From AWTP1-13 sp039808585 (GTDB taxonomy: Bacteria > Pseudomonadota > Alphaproteobacteria > Rhizobiales > Hyphomicrobiaceae), in contig JBDHTJ010000121.1 of the NCBI GenBank assembly GCA_039808585.1, positions 1-16,593 of the forward strand: 16,593 bases of DNA, written 5' to 3'. Positions 6,523 through 13,811 of this stretch are shown one piece after another. Below the pieces are notes generated by a model. The model did not search any database and was not told where the DNA came from. It worked only from the letters and a program-made list of their open reading frames with translations. Each line of letters starts with the position of its first letter. Positions within the stretch are counted from its first letter, which is position 1. A program made the translations under genes and the position numbers.

Positions 6523-7260
6523 TCAAGAGCGCGCGCATTCTGCCTCGAATATGTGTCCTGAAAGCTTCCGTCCATGACCTGACGCGAGGTACAGCGCCAG
6601 CATCGCGACGTTTGCCTCTCCATTGAGGCCCGGCTCGATCGCCATCGTCGACGTCTGCGGCGCAATTGCGTTGAAGCGTATGCCTTTGCCCGACCATTCC
6701 TCCGCGTGGGCGCGTGTCATGCCCGTAAGCGCCGCTTTCATCACGGACGCGAACGCCCATTTGCCGCTGCTGGGCTTGCCTTGCACGGTGGCCACGTTGA
6801 GCACGAGCCCCTCGGTCATCATCATCGCCATGCGGTTCGCAGCGATCTTGGAAAGGTGCAGTGACAGGCTGAGGCGCGCCGCCACCAATCTTTCGACGTC
6901 GTCGAGGCTCGCTGCTGCGTCCACGGACGGACCCAGCAATGGGATCAGGTTGATCACCGCGTCGAGCCCGCCGTATGCCTGCACGGCCATGCGTGCAAAC
7001 GCGATGGCCGCCTCGCTCGAAACGTCTACAGGTCCATAGGATTGGATCTCGAGGGCCGACTGGGCGGCAATCTCCGCCACCGCATCCATGCTCTCGCTTT
7101 GCTCGGCGAACTGCAGCACGAGGCGCGTCTTGTGCTCCGCAAAGGCGCGCACGATGTCCACCCCAACGCTGCTGGAGAGGCCGGTGACGAGGATGCGCTT
7201 GCCCGCGAGTTCAGGATGACATTGAACCGCTTGGGCTTCCTCGACGACACTCATCAGCAT
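6523..7260 (-). CDS. SDR-fold oxidoreductase-like protein with a degenerate active site
   Basis: This 245-residue protein shows the overall short-chain dehydrogenase/reductase pattern: a Rossmann start KRILVTGLSSSVG (21-33), D79-V80 after the third strand, a central segment VINLIP at 103-108, NVAT (155-158), a helix with Lys175, and a C-terminal IRFNAIAPQ (195-202). Several key residues are altered. The glycine-rich loop is TGLSSSVG. The NNAG motif is NLIP. The catalytic Ser position holds Thr158. The position four before Lys175, normally the catalytic Tyr, is Ala171 in WAFASVMKAAL. It may bind a nucleotide without classical dehydrogenase activity. I start at the ATG at 7260, which has AGGAG 8 bases upstream; a GTG at 7266 is too close to that site. 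It is convergent with soxA and divergent from the aminotransferase, so it is its own transcription unit. Function unknown. Confidence 0.8.
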   Translation of the reverse strand: MLMSVVEEAQAVQCHPELAGKRILVTGLSSSVGVDIVRAFAEHKTRLVLQFAEQSESMDAVAEIAAQSALEIQSYGPVDVSSEAAIAFARMAVQAYGGLDAVINLIPLLGPSVDAAASLDDVERLVAARLSLSLHLSKIAANRMAMMMTEGLVLNVATVQGKPSSGKWAFASVMKAALTGMTRAHAEEWSGKGIRFNAIAPQTSTMAIEPGLNGEANVAMLALYLASGHGRKLSGHIFEAECARS

Positions 7261-7567
7261 GGGCACTTCTCCTCAACACAACCGAACGGTTGGGCGTTGC
7301 TCGGGTCTTGATCTGCTTCTCGATCCGAATCGCCTAACAACCGCTAAATGGGATGGAGATTCGGGTGCTCGTGGGCCCGAAACGAGACGCCGAGCCGACA
7401 ACCCTGTGGCCGTTCGGCGGCGCGCGTGCGCTGGGATTGCCGGAAAACTGCCCTGGCCCCGCGCTTTCTTCACGAGGCCTATGCGTCAACGCACCCTTGG
7501 AGGGAGAGGCCCCTCCCTGCTAGAACCCCAGGGAACGCAACCCCCAGCCCTTTCGCGGAGAAGAGCC
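7261..7567. other. Divergent intergenic region with inverted repeats
   Basis: These 307 bases separate the divergent SDR-like and aminotransferase genes and must hold both promoters, but I cannot pick a convincing -35/-10 pair. Three inverted repeats are visible. CCGAATC (7325-7331) matches GATTCGG (7358-7364). Part of that second arm, TTCGGG (7360-7365), also matches CCCGAA (7376-7381), so the two pairings exclude each other. GGAGGG (7499-7504) pairs with CCCTCC (7511-7516) around a 6-base loop, about 50 bases before the aminotransferase start and without a T-run. No small gene is apparent. Confidence 0.5.
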
Positions 7568-8896
7568 ATGGCCCCGCTCGACATGAAGCCCAATGAACTC
7601 GAATCCTATTGGGTGCCCTTCACCCCCAATCGGGCCTTCAAGAAGCGGCCACGCATCTTCGCGGGTGCGAAAGACAGGCATTATCTCAAGCCCGACGGCA
7701 CCAAGGTGTTGGATGCAACCTCGGGCCTGTTCTGCGTCAACGCCGGCCACTGCCGCGAGCCCATCGTGAAGGCCATCCAGGAAACGGCGGCCAAGCTCGA
7801 CTACTCGCCCGCCTTCCAGTACGGCCATCCAAAGGTGTTCGAGCTGGCATCCCGCCTGGCCCTGCTCGCCCCGGGCAGCCTGGACTATGCCTTCTTCTCC
7901 AACTCCGGCTCCGAGGCCGTCGATACGGCCCTGAAGATCGCGCTGGCCTACCACAAGGCCCGTGGCGAAGGTGCCCGCACCCGCTTCATCGGGCGTGAGC
8001 GCGGCTATCACGGCATCGGCTTTGGCGGCATCTCGGTGGGCGGCATGGTCGCCAACCGCAAGCAGTTCGGCAACATGCTGACGGGCGTGGATCACCTGTC
8101 CAGCACCTACGACCGTTCCAAGCAGGCCTTCACCAAGGGTGAGCCCGAGTGGGGCGGCCATCTTGCGGATGAGCTGCTGCGCCTCATCAACCTGCACGAT
8201 GCCTCAACCATCGCCGCCGTCATTGTCGAGCCGGTGGCAGGTTCAACGGGCTGCCTGCCGCCGCCCAAGGGCTACCTCAAGCGCCTGCGCGAGATCACGG
8301 CGCAGCACGGCATCCTGCTCATCTTCGACGAAGTGATCACAGGCTTTGGACGCCTGGGCTCATGCTTCGCCTCCGAGCGCTACGATGTCGAGCCGGACAT
8401 GATCACCTTCGCCAAGGGCGTCACCAACGCTGCCGTGCCGATGGCCGGCGTTATGGCCTCAAAGCAGATCTACGACGCCTTCATGACGGGCGCCGAACAC
8501 ATGATCGAGCTGTTCCACGGCTACACCTACTCCGGCCATCCGCTGGCAGCAGCGGCGGGCCTTGCCACGCTCGACATCTACAAGGACGAAGGCCTGTTCG
8601 AGCGTGCGCAAAAGCTGGAGCCGGTGTTTGCCGACGCCATGATGAGCCTGAAGGATGCGCCCAACGTTGCCGACATCCGCACCATCGGTCTCATGGCCGG
8701 CATTGACCTTGATCCCGTAGCCGGTAAGCCGGGCGTGCGCGGATACGAGGCCATCGAGCGCATGTATCACGACTTCAACATCTACGTGCGCGTGACCATG
8801 GACACGCTCATCGTCGCCCCGCCGCTCATCTGCACCGAGGGTGACTTGGGCGAGATCCGTGATGGCATCAGGAAGGTGCTCGAGGCCGTAAAGTAA
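7568..8896 (+). CDS. Omega-amino acid (beta-alanine)--pyruvate aminotransferase, class III PLP enzyme
   Basis: This 442-residue class III aminotransferase should move the terminal amino group of beta-alanine or a similar omega-amino acid to pyruvate (giving malonate semialdehyde and L-alanine) in the cytosol. Blocks shared, from memory, with the Pseudomonas omega-amino acid--pyruvate enzyme include LDYSPAFQYGHP (78-88), NSGSE (112-116), GYHG (146-149), LINLHDASTIAAVIVEP (206-222), FDEVITGFGR (253-262, Asp254 for the PLP ring nitrogen), FAKGVTNAAVPM (281-292, Lys283 as the PLP Schiff-base lysine) and FHGYTYSGHP (316-325). The frame is open upstream as far as 7259. I chose the ATG at 7568 because it has GGAG 7 bases before it and gives the family's usual length and N-terminus. 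The gene is monocistronic, ending at a strong terminator. Another omega-transaminase or a taurine/GABA-type enzyme is the alternative. Confidence 0.9.
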   Translation: MAPLDMKPNELESYWVPFTPNRAFKKRPRIFAGAKDRHYLKPDGTKVLDATSGLFCVNAGHCREPIVKAIQETAAKLDYSPAFQYGHPKVFELASRLALLAPGSLDYAFFSNSGSEAVDTALKIALAYHKARGEGARTRFIGRERGYHGIGFGGISVGGMVANRKQFGNMLTGVDHLSSTYDRSKQAFTKGEPEWGGHLADELLRLINLHDASTIAAVIVEPVAGSTGCLPPPKGYLKRLREITAQHGILLIFDEVITGFGRLGSCFASERYDVEPDMITFAKGVTNAAVPMAGVMASKQIYDAFMTGAEHMIELFHGYTYSGHPLAAAAGLATLDIYKDEGLFERAQKLEPVFADAMMSLKDAPNVADIRTIGLMAGIDLDPVAGKPGVRGYEAIERMYHDFNIYVRVTMDTLIVAPPLICTEGDLGEIRDGIRKVLEAVK

Positions 8897-8933
8897 ATCG
8901 GCTTCGAAGGCGTCTTCGCATCAGCGTTCATAT

Positions 8934-8969
8934 GGGGCGGTCGGGAGCATCCCGGCCGCCCCTGCTTTT
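8934..8969 (+). terminator. Intrinsic terminator after the aminotransferase gene
   Basis: A very strong 12-bp stem (8934-8945 with 8951-8962, one T-G pair) has a 5-base loop AGCAT and is followed by TG C and four T residues (8966-8969). It lies 38 bases after the aminotransferase stop. The following bases up to 9124 hold no gene that I can support. Confidence 0.8.
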
Positions 8970-9124
8970 CCGGCCTGCTTGTGCACTCGAGAGGTCTCGC
9001 CCCCCGCCTGTCGATAACTTCCCGAAGCGGTGGAAAACATGCGCGCCTACCCCCACACCGGTTGCGCATGCAGCATCGCTCGCGAATGCTTTTTCCAGGC
9101 GAATCGGGGCTGGCGGAGGCGGGC

Positions 9125-10687
9125 ATGGCACAAAATACGGGCGCGGGGACATCCACCGCTGGCGCGCGCTTCACGGACGCCTTCGTCATCTTCTCCGTGA
9201 CGGTCGTCTCGCTGGCCATCGGCGCTTTCCTGCTCCAGCGTATGGGCTTACGCGTATGGACGGGGCTCGCCCTCGCGCTTGCGATCTATGCCTTCCTGCT
9301 GACGGCACACCTGGGGCTGCGCCGCATCTTCAGCTCTGCGCCGAAAGCCGCTGACGAGGAATTCGACCCCTGGGCGCACGAGAAGGCTGCCGTACCCGAG
9401 CTTTCACCCCAGTTTGGCCGCCGCGGCGCGCCCCCCGCGCAGGACCCGCTTCTCCCGCAGGGCGATCCCAAGGCCGAGGCCTTCAGCTTCCGCCCCGCTC
9501 ATGTGCCGAGCCTTTCGGGCTACGAAGCCCCGCCCACGAAAGCCTCGGGCCTGCCCCCGCCTCCTCCTCCCGGTGCGATGCCAAAAGCCGACGCGCAAAA
9601 AAGTGTCGGCGGACCGCCCGAGATGACGGTTGAAATGATCGAGAGCCTCGTCAAGAAGCTCGCCGACGAGCTCAACAGCACGCCGTCGCCGCCACCGAAG
9701 GTGCGCGGCAAGCTGGTGCCTCAGCCGGCCGAGGGTGAGGCCATGCTCGACCGTTCCATCGCGGCACTCGAAGCCGCGGCAAAGAGCATGCGTGCCACGC
9801 CCCAGGGGAAAGCCGCGCCAAAACCCCCGCAGTTGCCACCGACGCCCGCACCCGCCGCCGCAGCTGCCGCGCAGGATCCGGCCGCGGCCTCGCAGTCTGC
9901 CGCGCCGACGAAGGAGCGCGACGCGATCACGCCCCAACTTATCCGCATCGCCGATGCTCTCGCCAAGGAGCGTATGGAGGTGCTGCTCGAGCCGATCCAG
10001 TCGCTCACCGAAGGCCGCACACGCCATTTCGAGATCAGCACGCGCCTTCTCCTTGCCGACGGCACGGCGATGGACCAGGAAGAAGTAGCGCGCAATGCGC
10101 TCGGTTCTGGCCTCATGCCCCGCATCGATATCGCCCGCATCGTCCGCGCGGCCCGTGTTGCCCGCAAGCTTGGCGCTGGTGGTCGCTCCGGCTCGGTATT
10201 GACTGCGATCGCCGGCGAGTCCCTCACCGACCACCGCTTCCTCAGCACGGCCTCGGCAGAGCCCAACACCGGCACCATGGGCCTCGTCATCTCGTTCCAG
10301 CAGGCAGAGGTGCGCCTCTTCTCGCCTGGACACGTCCAGACGCTTTCGGCCCTCGCCGCAGCAGGCTTCCGCTTCGCACTCGACGGCGTCACCGACCTCG
10401 ACATGGATTTTGCGGAACTCAAGGGGATGGGCTTCGAGTTCGTGAAGCTGGACGCGCCGGTGTTCCTCGAAGGCCTGCCCGCGCCTTCGGGCCTCGTGCC
10501 GGCGACGGATATCACCCGCATGCTCAGGGATAACGGCCTCACCCTCGTCGTCGGCCGCCTCGACGATGATTGGCAGCTTGCCCGCGTCCTGGGCCTCGGC
10601 GTCATGTACGGTCGCGGCTCACTGTTCGGCGCGCCCCGCCTCGTGAAGCAAGAGGTGGTCGCCCCACCGCCGAACGCCGTAGCTTGA
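9125..10687 (+). CDS. Membrane-anchored protein with a degenerate EAL domain (TipF-like)
   Basis: This 520-residue protein has two predicted membrane helices (about 18-38 and 44-64), a long Pro/Ala-rich linker (about 95-265, including six prolines at 144-149), and a C-terminal EAL-like domain (about 275-505). In that domain FEIST (302-306) stands where EAL is expected, ALDGVTD (418-424) where the DDFG loop is expected, FVKLD (439-443) retains the Lys of the IKID-type motif, VVGRLDDDWQL (475-485) replaces the EGVE loop, and GRGSLFG (496-502) replaces QGYLFG. Most metal and catalytic acids are absent, so it is probably a c-di-GMP-binding or scaffold protein, not a phosphodiesterase. Caulobacter TipF, a flagellar-positioning factor, has a similar plan. 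The ATG at 9125 follows GGAGG with 5 bases of spacing and places the first helix near the N-terminus; longer in-frame starts lack this. The HAD gene follows after 34 bases. Confidence 0.75.
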   Translation: MAQNTGAGTSTAGARFTDAFVIFSVTVVSLAIGAFLLQRMGLRVWTGLALALAIYAFLLTAHLGLRRIFSSAPKAADEEFDPWAHEKAAVPELSPQFGRRGAPPAQDPLLPQGDPKAEAFSFRPAHVPSLSGYEAPPTKASGLPPPPPPGAMPKADAQKSVGGPPEMTVEMIESLVKKLADELNSTPSPPPKVRGKLVPQPAEGEAMLDRSIAALEAAAKSMRATPQGKAAPKPPQLPPTPAPAAAAAAQDPAAASQSAAPTKERDAITPQLIRIADALAKERMEVLLEPIQSLTEGRTRHFEISTRLLLADGTAMDQEEVARNALGSGLMPRIDIARIVRAARVARKLGAGGRSGSVLTAIAGESLTDHRFLSTASAEPNTGTMGLVISFQQAEVRLFSPGHVQTLSALAAAGFRFALDGVTDLDMDFAELKGMGFEFVKLDAPVFLEGLPAPSGLVPATDITRMLRDNGLTLVVGRLDDDWQLARVLGLGVMYGRGSLFGAPRLVKQEVVAPPPNAVA

Positions 10688-10721
10688 TATTGCCGGCATG
10701 CCTCTGTACTGACGTGGTGTC

Positions 10722-11576
10722 ATGAACACCCGCCAAATCCCCATCGTCGCCGGCATCTCGGCCCTGACGCACGGCAAGAGCGCCTGGATCGTCGATATCT
10801 GGGGCGTCATGCACAATGGCGCCGCGGCCTTCCCCCAGGCGGTGGAGGCTTGCCGTCGCTTCCGCACCGGTGGCGGAACCGTGCTGCTTCTCTCGAATGC
10901 GCCTCGCCCTTTTCCCGATGTCGTGAAGCATCTGCGCCAGCTTGGCGTGCCCGATGATGCCTACAACGGCGGCGTCACGTCGGGCGACGTCACGCGCGGC
11001 CTGCTCGCCGAGGTTCCCGGGCGCGCGTTCCTGCACATCGGGCCCGAGCGCGACAACGGCCTGTTTCAGGGCCTCGATGTCCGCAAGGTGGGCGCACGCG
11101 ACGCGGATGCCATTCTCTGCTCCGGCCTGTGGGATGACACGCGCGAAACACCCGACGACTACGTCGAGTTGTTCGCACCTCTCGTGGCGCGCAAGCTGCC
11201 CATGATCTGCGCCAACCCCGACATCAAGGTCGAGCGCGGGGAAAAGCTCATCTACTGCGCCGGGGCACTCGCCCAGCGCTACGGCGAGATGGGGGGTGAT
11301 GTCACTTATGCCGGCAAGCCCTATGCGCCCGCTTACGAGCGCGCGCTTCTGGAGCTTGAAAAGTTGCGCGGCAGCCCCGTGACGAGAACGGAGATCTTGG
11401 CCATCGGCGATGGCCTCGAAACCGACATCCGCGGTGGCTGTGAAGCAGGGCTCGAAACGGTGATGATCGCCAGCGCCGTTCATCTGGCTCACGGCCTTAC
11501 CCCGGAAAGCCTTGCGCAGCTCTACGCCCCGCGTTCCTTTGCACCCGCTGCAGCCATGCCCGCTCTGGCCTGGTAG
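10722..11576 (+). CDS. HAD-superfamily class IIA hydrolase (TIGR01459-like)
   Basis: This 284-residue HAD-IIA (NagD-like) protein presumably acts on a small phosphorylated metabolite in the cytosol. Motif I is VDIWGVMHNG (24-33): Asp25 is the nucleophile, but the second Asp of the usual DxD is Trp27, a substitution I recall as typical of this subfamily. Motif II is LLSNAPRP (56-63, Ser58). AGKPYAPAY (197-205) supplies Lys199 of motif III. AIGDGLETDIRGG (227-239) supplies Asp230 and Asp235 of motif IV. It lies 34 bases after the EAL-like gene on the same strand and may be co-transcribed. Its ribosome binding site is weak. It meets the allophanate hydrolase gene tail to tail with only 13 bases between them. 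Substrate not identifiable. Confidence 0.85.
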   Translation: MNTRQIPIVAGISALTHGKSAWIVDIWGVMHNGAAAFPQAVEACRRFRTGGGTVLLLSNAPRPFPDVVKHLRQLGVPDDAYNGGVTSGDVTRGLLAEVPGRAFLHIGPERDNGLFQGLDVRKVGARDADAILCSGLWDDTRETPDDYVELFAPLVARKLPMICANPDIKVERGEKLIYCAGALAQRYGEMGGDVTYAGKPYAPAYERALLELEKLRGSPVTRTEILAIGDGLETDIRGGCEAGLETVMIASAVHLAHGLTPESLAQLYAPRSFAPAAAMPALAW

Positions 11577-11589
11577 GCCGCTACTCTTC

Positions 11590-13392
11590 TCATTGTGCCG
11601 CGATGAAAGCGCGCCATCCGCCGTAAGACGAGATGTGCTTGGCCGCGCGCACCGCCTCCGCCTCGCACAGGAACCCCTTGGGTCGCGACCCATCGGCAAG
11701 CAGCAGCGTGCCGATGCCGAGCGGTGCCGGAATACCGGCGACGAACGTGCCGAAGCCGTCTGGCGGCATCGCCCACACCTCGGTGGCAATCGCATGCCCT
11801 GTTCCGGCAGCGACGCGGATCAGGCCCGGCCGCTTCGGCGGCCCTCCCGGCAGCGCGTAGAGTTCGTAGCTGGGCTCGGTCGCCACCGCGCGGACGAACA
11901 TCCCCCCCAGCGCCTTCACCTCGTGGTTGAGCGCCATGCCGGAAAGGTGCGCGCCGACTACCGCGATCTCGATCATCCCCGCCGGTGCCACCGCGGCAAG
12001 CGCCGGCATGGCAGGCAGGGAGCGTCCCGTAGCCCCGATGGTCTTTGCCGCGTGGTGGTGGAACACGCGCGCCATGGAGGCGAGCGCAGCATCCTGCCCG
12101 CGCGGTCCAATGAACGTCACGCCAGCGGGAAGCCCGTCCTTGCGCAGCGCCCCTGGCACCGCGATTGCAGCCATGTCGAGCAGGTTCACGAAGTTCGTAT
12201 AGGTGCCGAGCCGCATGTTGGGGCCGATGGGATCGGCCTTGAGATCCGCGAGCGTCGGCGGATAGGGGGCCGTCGGCACCATCAGCGCGTCCACGCCGGC
12301 CAACAGCTTTTCGCTCGCACGCTTCAAGTCTTCCAGGCGATAGCGCGCGGCGAATGCATCGGCTGCCGAGAAGCCCTTCGCCTTCTCGATCACCTTGCGC
12401 GTCGTGGGGTAGAGTTGTCCCGCGCGCGTCTCCATGATCTCGCGCAGCGCCTGATAGCGCTCCGCAACCCAAGGTCCATCGTAGAGCAGCGCCGCGGTCT
12501 CGAACAACGCCGTGAAGTCGAGGTCCACCAGCTCTGCGCCGAGTTCCTTCATCTGGGCTGCGCACGCTTTCCAGTGTGCCTTCGCCACAGCGTCCCCGAA
12601 GAACAACAGGTCCTTGGCGCGCGGCACGCCCAGTCGCAGCTTCGGCGGCATGGCGCCGAGCGCGCCAAGCGCAATCGGACGCGAAAAGGCATCCGTCTCG
12701 TCCTTCCCGGCCATCACGCTGAAGACGGTCCAGGCATCGTCGACGGTTCCGGCGAACACCGAAATGCAGTCGAGCGTGCGGCATGCCGGCAGCATCCCGG
12801 TGCTCGACACGGCGCCGACGGATGGTTTCAGACCAACGATGTTGTTGAGGCCAGCCGGCACGCGCCCTGAGCCGGCTGTATCCGTGCCCAGCGAGAAAGC
12901 CGCGATGCCGCGCGCAACCGCAACCGCCGATCCCGAACTCGAACCGCCGGGCACGATTTTCGCATCGAATGAGTTCAGCGGCGCCGGCAACGGCGTGCGC
13001 ACGCCCACGAGGCCCGTCGCGAACTGGTCGAGGTTGGTCTTGCCGATCAGCAGGGCGCCGGCGTCGAGCAGCTTCTGCACCGCCGTCGCGGTGCGCTTCG
13101 GCTTGAAGGCCAGCGTCGGCGCGGCAGCCGTTGTCGGCATGCCCGCCACGTCGATGTTGTCCTTCACCACGAAGGGGATGCCCCACAGTGGCAGCTTCTC
13201 CCTGTCCGCACGTGACAGCGCCTGCGCGGCCTTCAACACCTTCTTCTTGTCGACCAAGCTGATGAAGATGCCGGGGTCGCCCACCTTCTCGATGATGTCG
13301 TAGACGGCTTCGACCACCGCGGCCGGCGTCAGGCCGTGCGCATAGGCTCGCTTCAGCCCTGCGATGTCGACCGGGATCTCGCGCTTGGACAT
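11590..13392 (-). CDS. atzF: Allophanate hydrolase, amidase-signature family
   Basis: AtzF hydrolyses allophanate (urea-1-carboxylate), releasing ammonia and CO2; it is the last step of biuret, urea-amidolyase-type and s-triazine nitrogen release. This 600-residue protein has the amidase-signature catalytic triad: Lys77 in FVVKDNID, the cis-Ser Ser151 in GGSSSGSA, and the nucleophile Ser175 in GTDTAGSGRVPA. The amidase domain spans about 1-440. It is followed by the extra C-terminal domain characteristic of allophanate hydrolases (about 475-600, containing MALNHEVKALGG, PSYELYALPGGPP and GFLCEA). The length matches the AtzF family. The ATG at 13392 is preceded by an AGGCCAGGCAGG stretch. It is the last gene of the minus-strand operon, 18 bases after atzH. 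The presence of both domains and of the atzGEH neighbours makes the assignment firm. Confidence 0.93.
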   Translation of the reverse strand: MSKREIPVDIAGLKRAYAHGLTPAAVVEAVYDIIEKVGDPGIFISLVDKKKVLKAAQALSRADREKLPLWGIPFVVKDNIDVAGMPTTAAAPTLAFKPKRTATAVQKLLDAGALLIGKTNLDQFATGLVGVRTPLPAPLNSFDAKIVPGGSSSGSAVAVARGIAAFSLGTDTAGSGRVPAGLNNIVGLKPSVGAVSSTGMLPACRTLDCISVFAGTVDDAWTVFSVMAGKDETDAFSRPIALGALGAMPPKLRLGVPRAKDLLFFGDAVAKAHWKACAAQMKELGAELVDLDFTALFETAALLYDGPWVAERYQALREIMETRAGQLYPTTRKVIEKAKGFSAADAFAARYRLEDLKRASEKLLAGVDALMVPTAPYPPTLADLKADPIGPNMRLGTYTNFVNLLDMAAIAVPGALRKDGLPAGVTFIGPRGQDAALASMARVFHHHAAKTIGATGRSLPAMPALAAVAPAGMIEIAVVGAHLSGMALNHEVKALGGMFVRAVATEPSYELYALPGGPPKRPGLIRVAAGTGHAIATEVWAMPPDGFGTFVAGIPAPLGIGTLLLADGSRPKGFLCEAEAVRAAKHISSYGGWRAFIAAQ

Positions 13393-13410
13393 GCCTGCCT
13401 GGCCTGCTTC

Positions 13411-13800
13411 TTACTTCTTCGGCTCGTCGATGACGCTTACGTGCGCAGCCACCACGCGCCAGCCTTGCGGCAGCCGCACCCACGTCTGCATCTGCCGCCC
13501 CACCTTGCCGACATTCACGTCGCGATAGAACAGCGTGGAGGCCGTCGCGAAATCACGCCCGAAGGTGGTGATCACTGTCTTGTCCAGGCGCCGCATGAGA
13601 TTGATCGCCGGACGCCCTGCGCGAAACGATGCGATCTCGCTGAAGCCATAGAGATTCTCGCCGATGCCATAGCGTATGGTGCGCGGATCGTCGGCGAAGA
13701 TGGCATCGAGCGTGCCGACGTCGTTGGTGGTCAACGCCTTCTCGTAGCGTTGGAATTCCGCCGTCACTTCCGCAACGACCTCGGGAATGTTGATGTCCAT
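13411..13800 (-). CDS. atzH: AtzH/HpxZ-family protein (1,3-dicarboxyurea decarboxylating amidohydrolase type, NTF2-like fold)
   Basis: This 129-residue protein of the AtzH/HpxZ (DUF3225) family has an NTF2/SnoaL-like fold. AtzH of Pseudomonas sp. ADP was described as converting 1,3-dicarboxyurea to allophanate, preventing a dead end after AtzE. HpxZ is the homologue named from oxalurate/purine catabolism. Visible family features are TTNDVGTLDAIFADDP (24-39), RYGIGENLYG (43-52), GRDFATASTLF (81-91), and the strong C-terminal block QMQTWVRLPQGWRVVAAHVS (103-122). I use the ATG at 13800, with GAGGAG upstream and 11 bases after the atzE stop; a longer upstream frame would run into atzE. Placement between atzE and atzF favours the AtzH role over HpxZ. 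Confidence 0.85.
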   Translation of the reverse strand: MDINIPEVVAEVTAEFQRYEKALTTNDVGTLDAIFADDPRTIRYGIGENLYGFSEIASFRAGRPAINLMRRLDKTVITTFGRDFATASTLFYRDVNVGKVGRQMQTWVRLPQGWRVVAAHVSVIDEPKK

Positions 13801-13811
13801 GGATGCGCTCC

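Noticed and set aside
7259..7567. N-terminal extension of the aminotransferase by 103 residues
   Set aside because: The extension is Arg-rich, lacks similarity to class III aminotransferases and a good ribosome binding site; the ATG at 7568 gives the normal family length.
11522..13483. Minus-strand open frame of 653 codons overlapping allophanate hydrolase
   Set aside because: It is the +1-shifted shadow of atzF: Arg/Gly/Ala-rich with no domain, while the 600-residue frame has the intact amidase triad.
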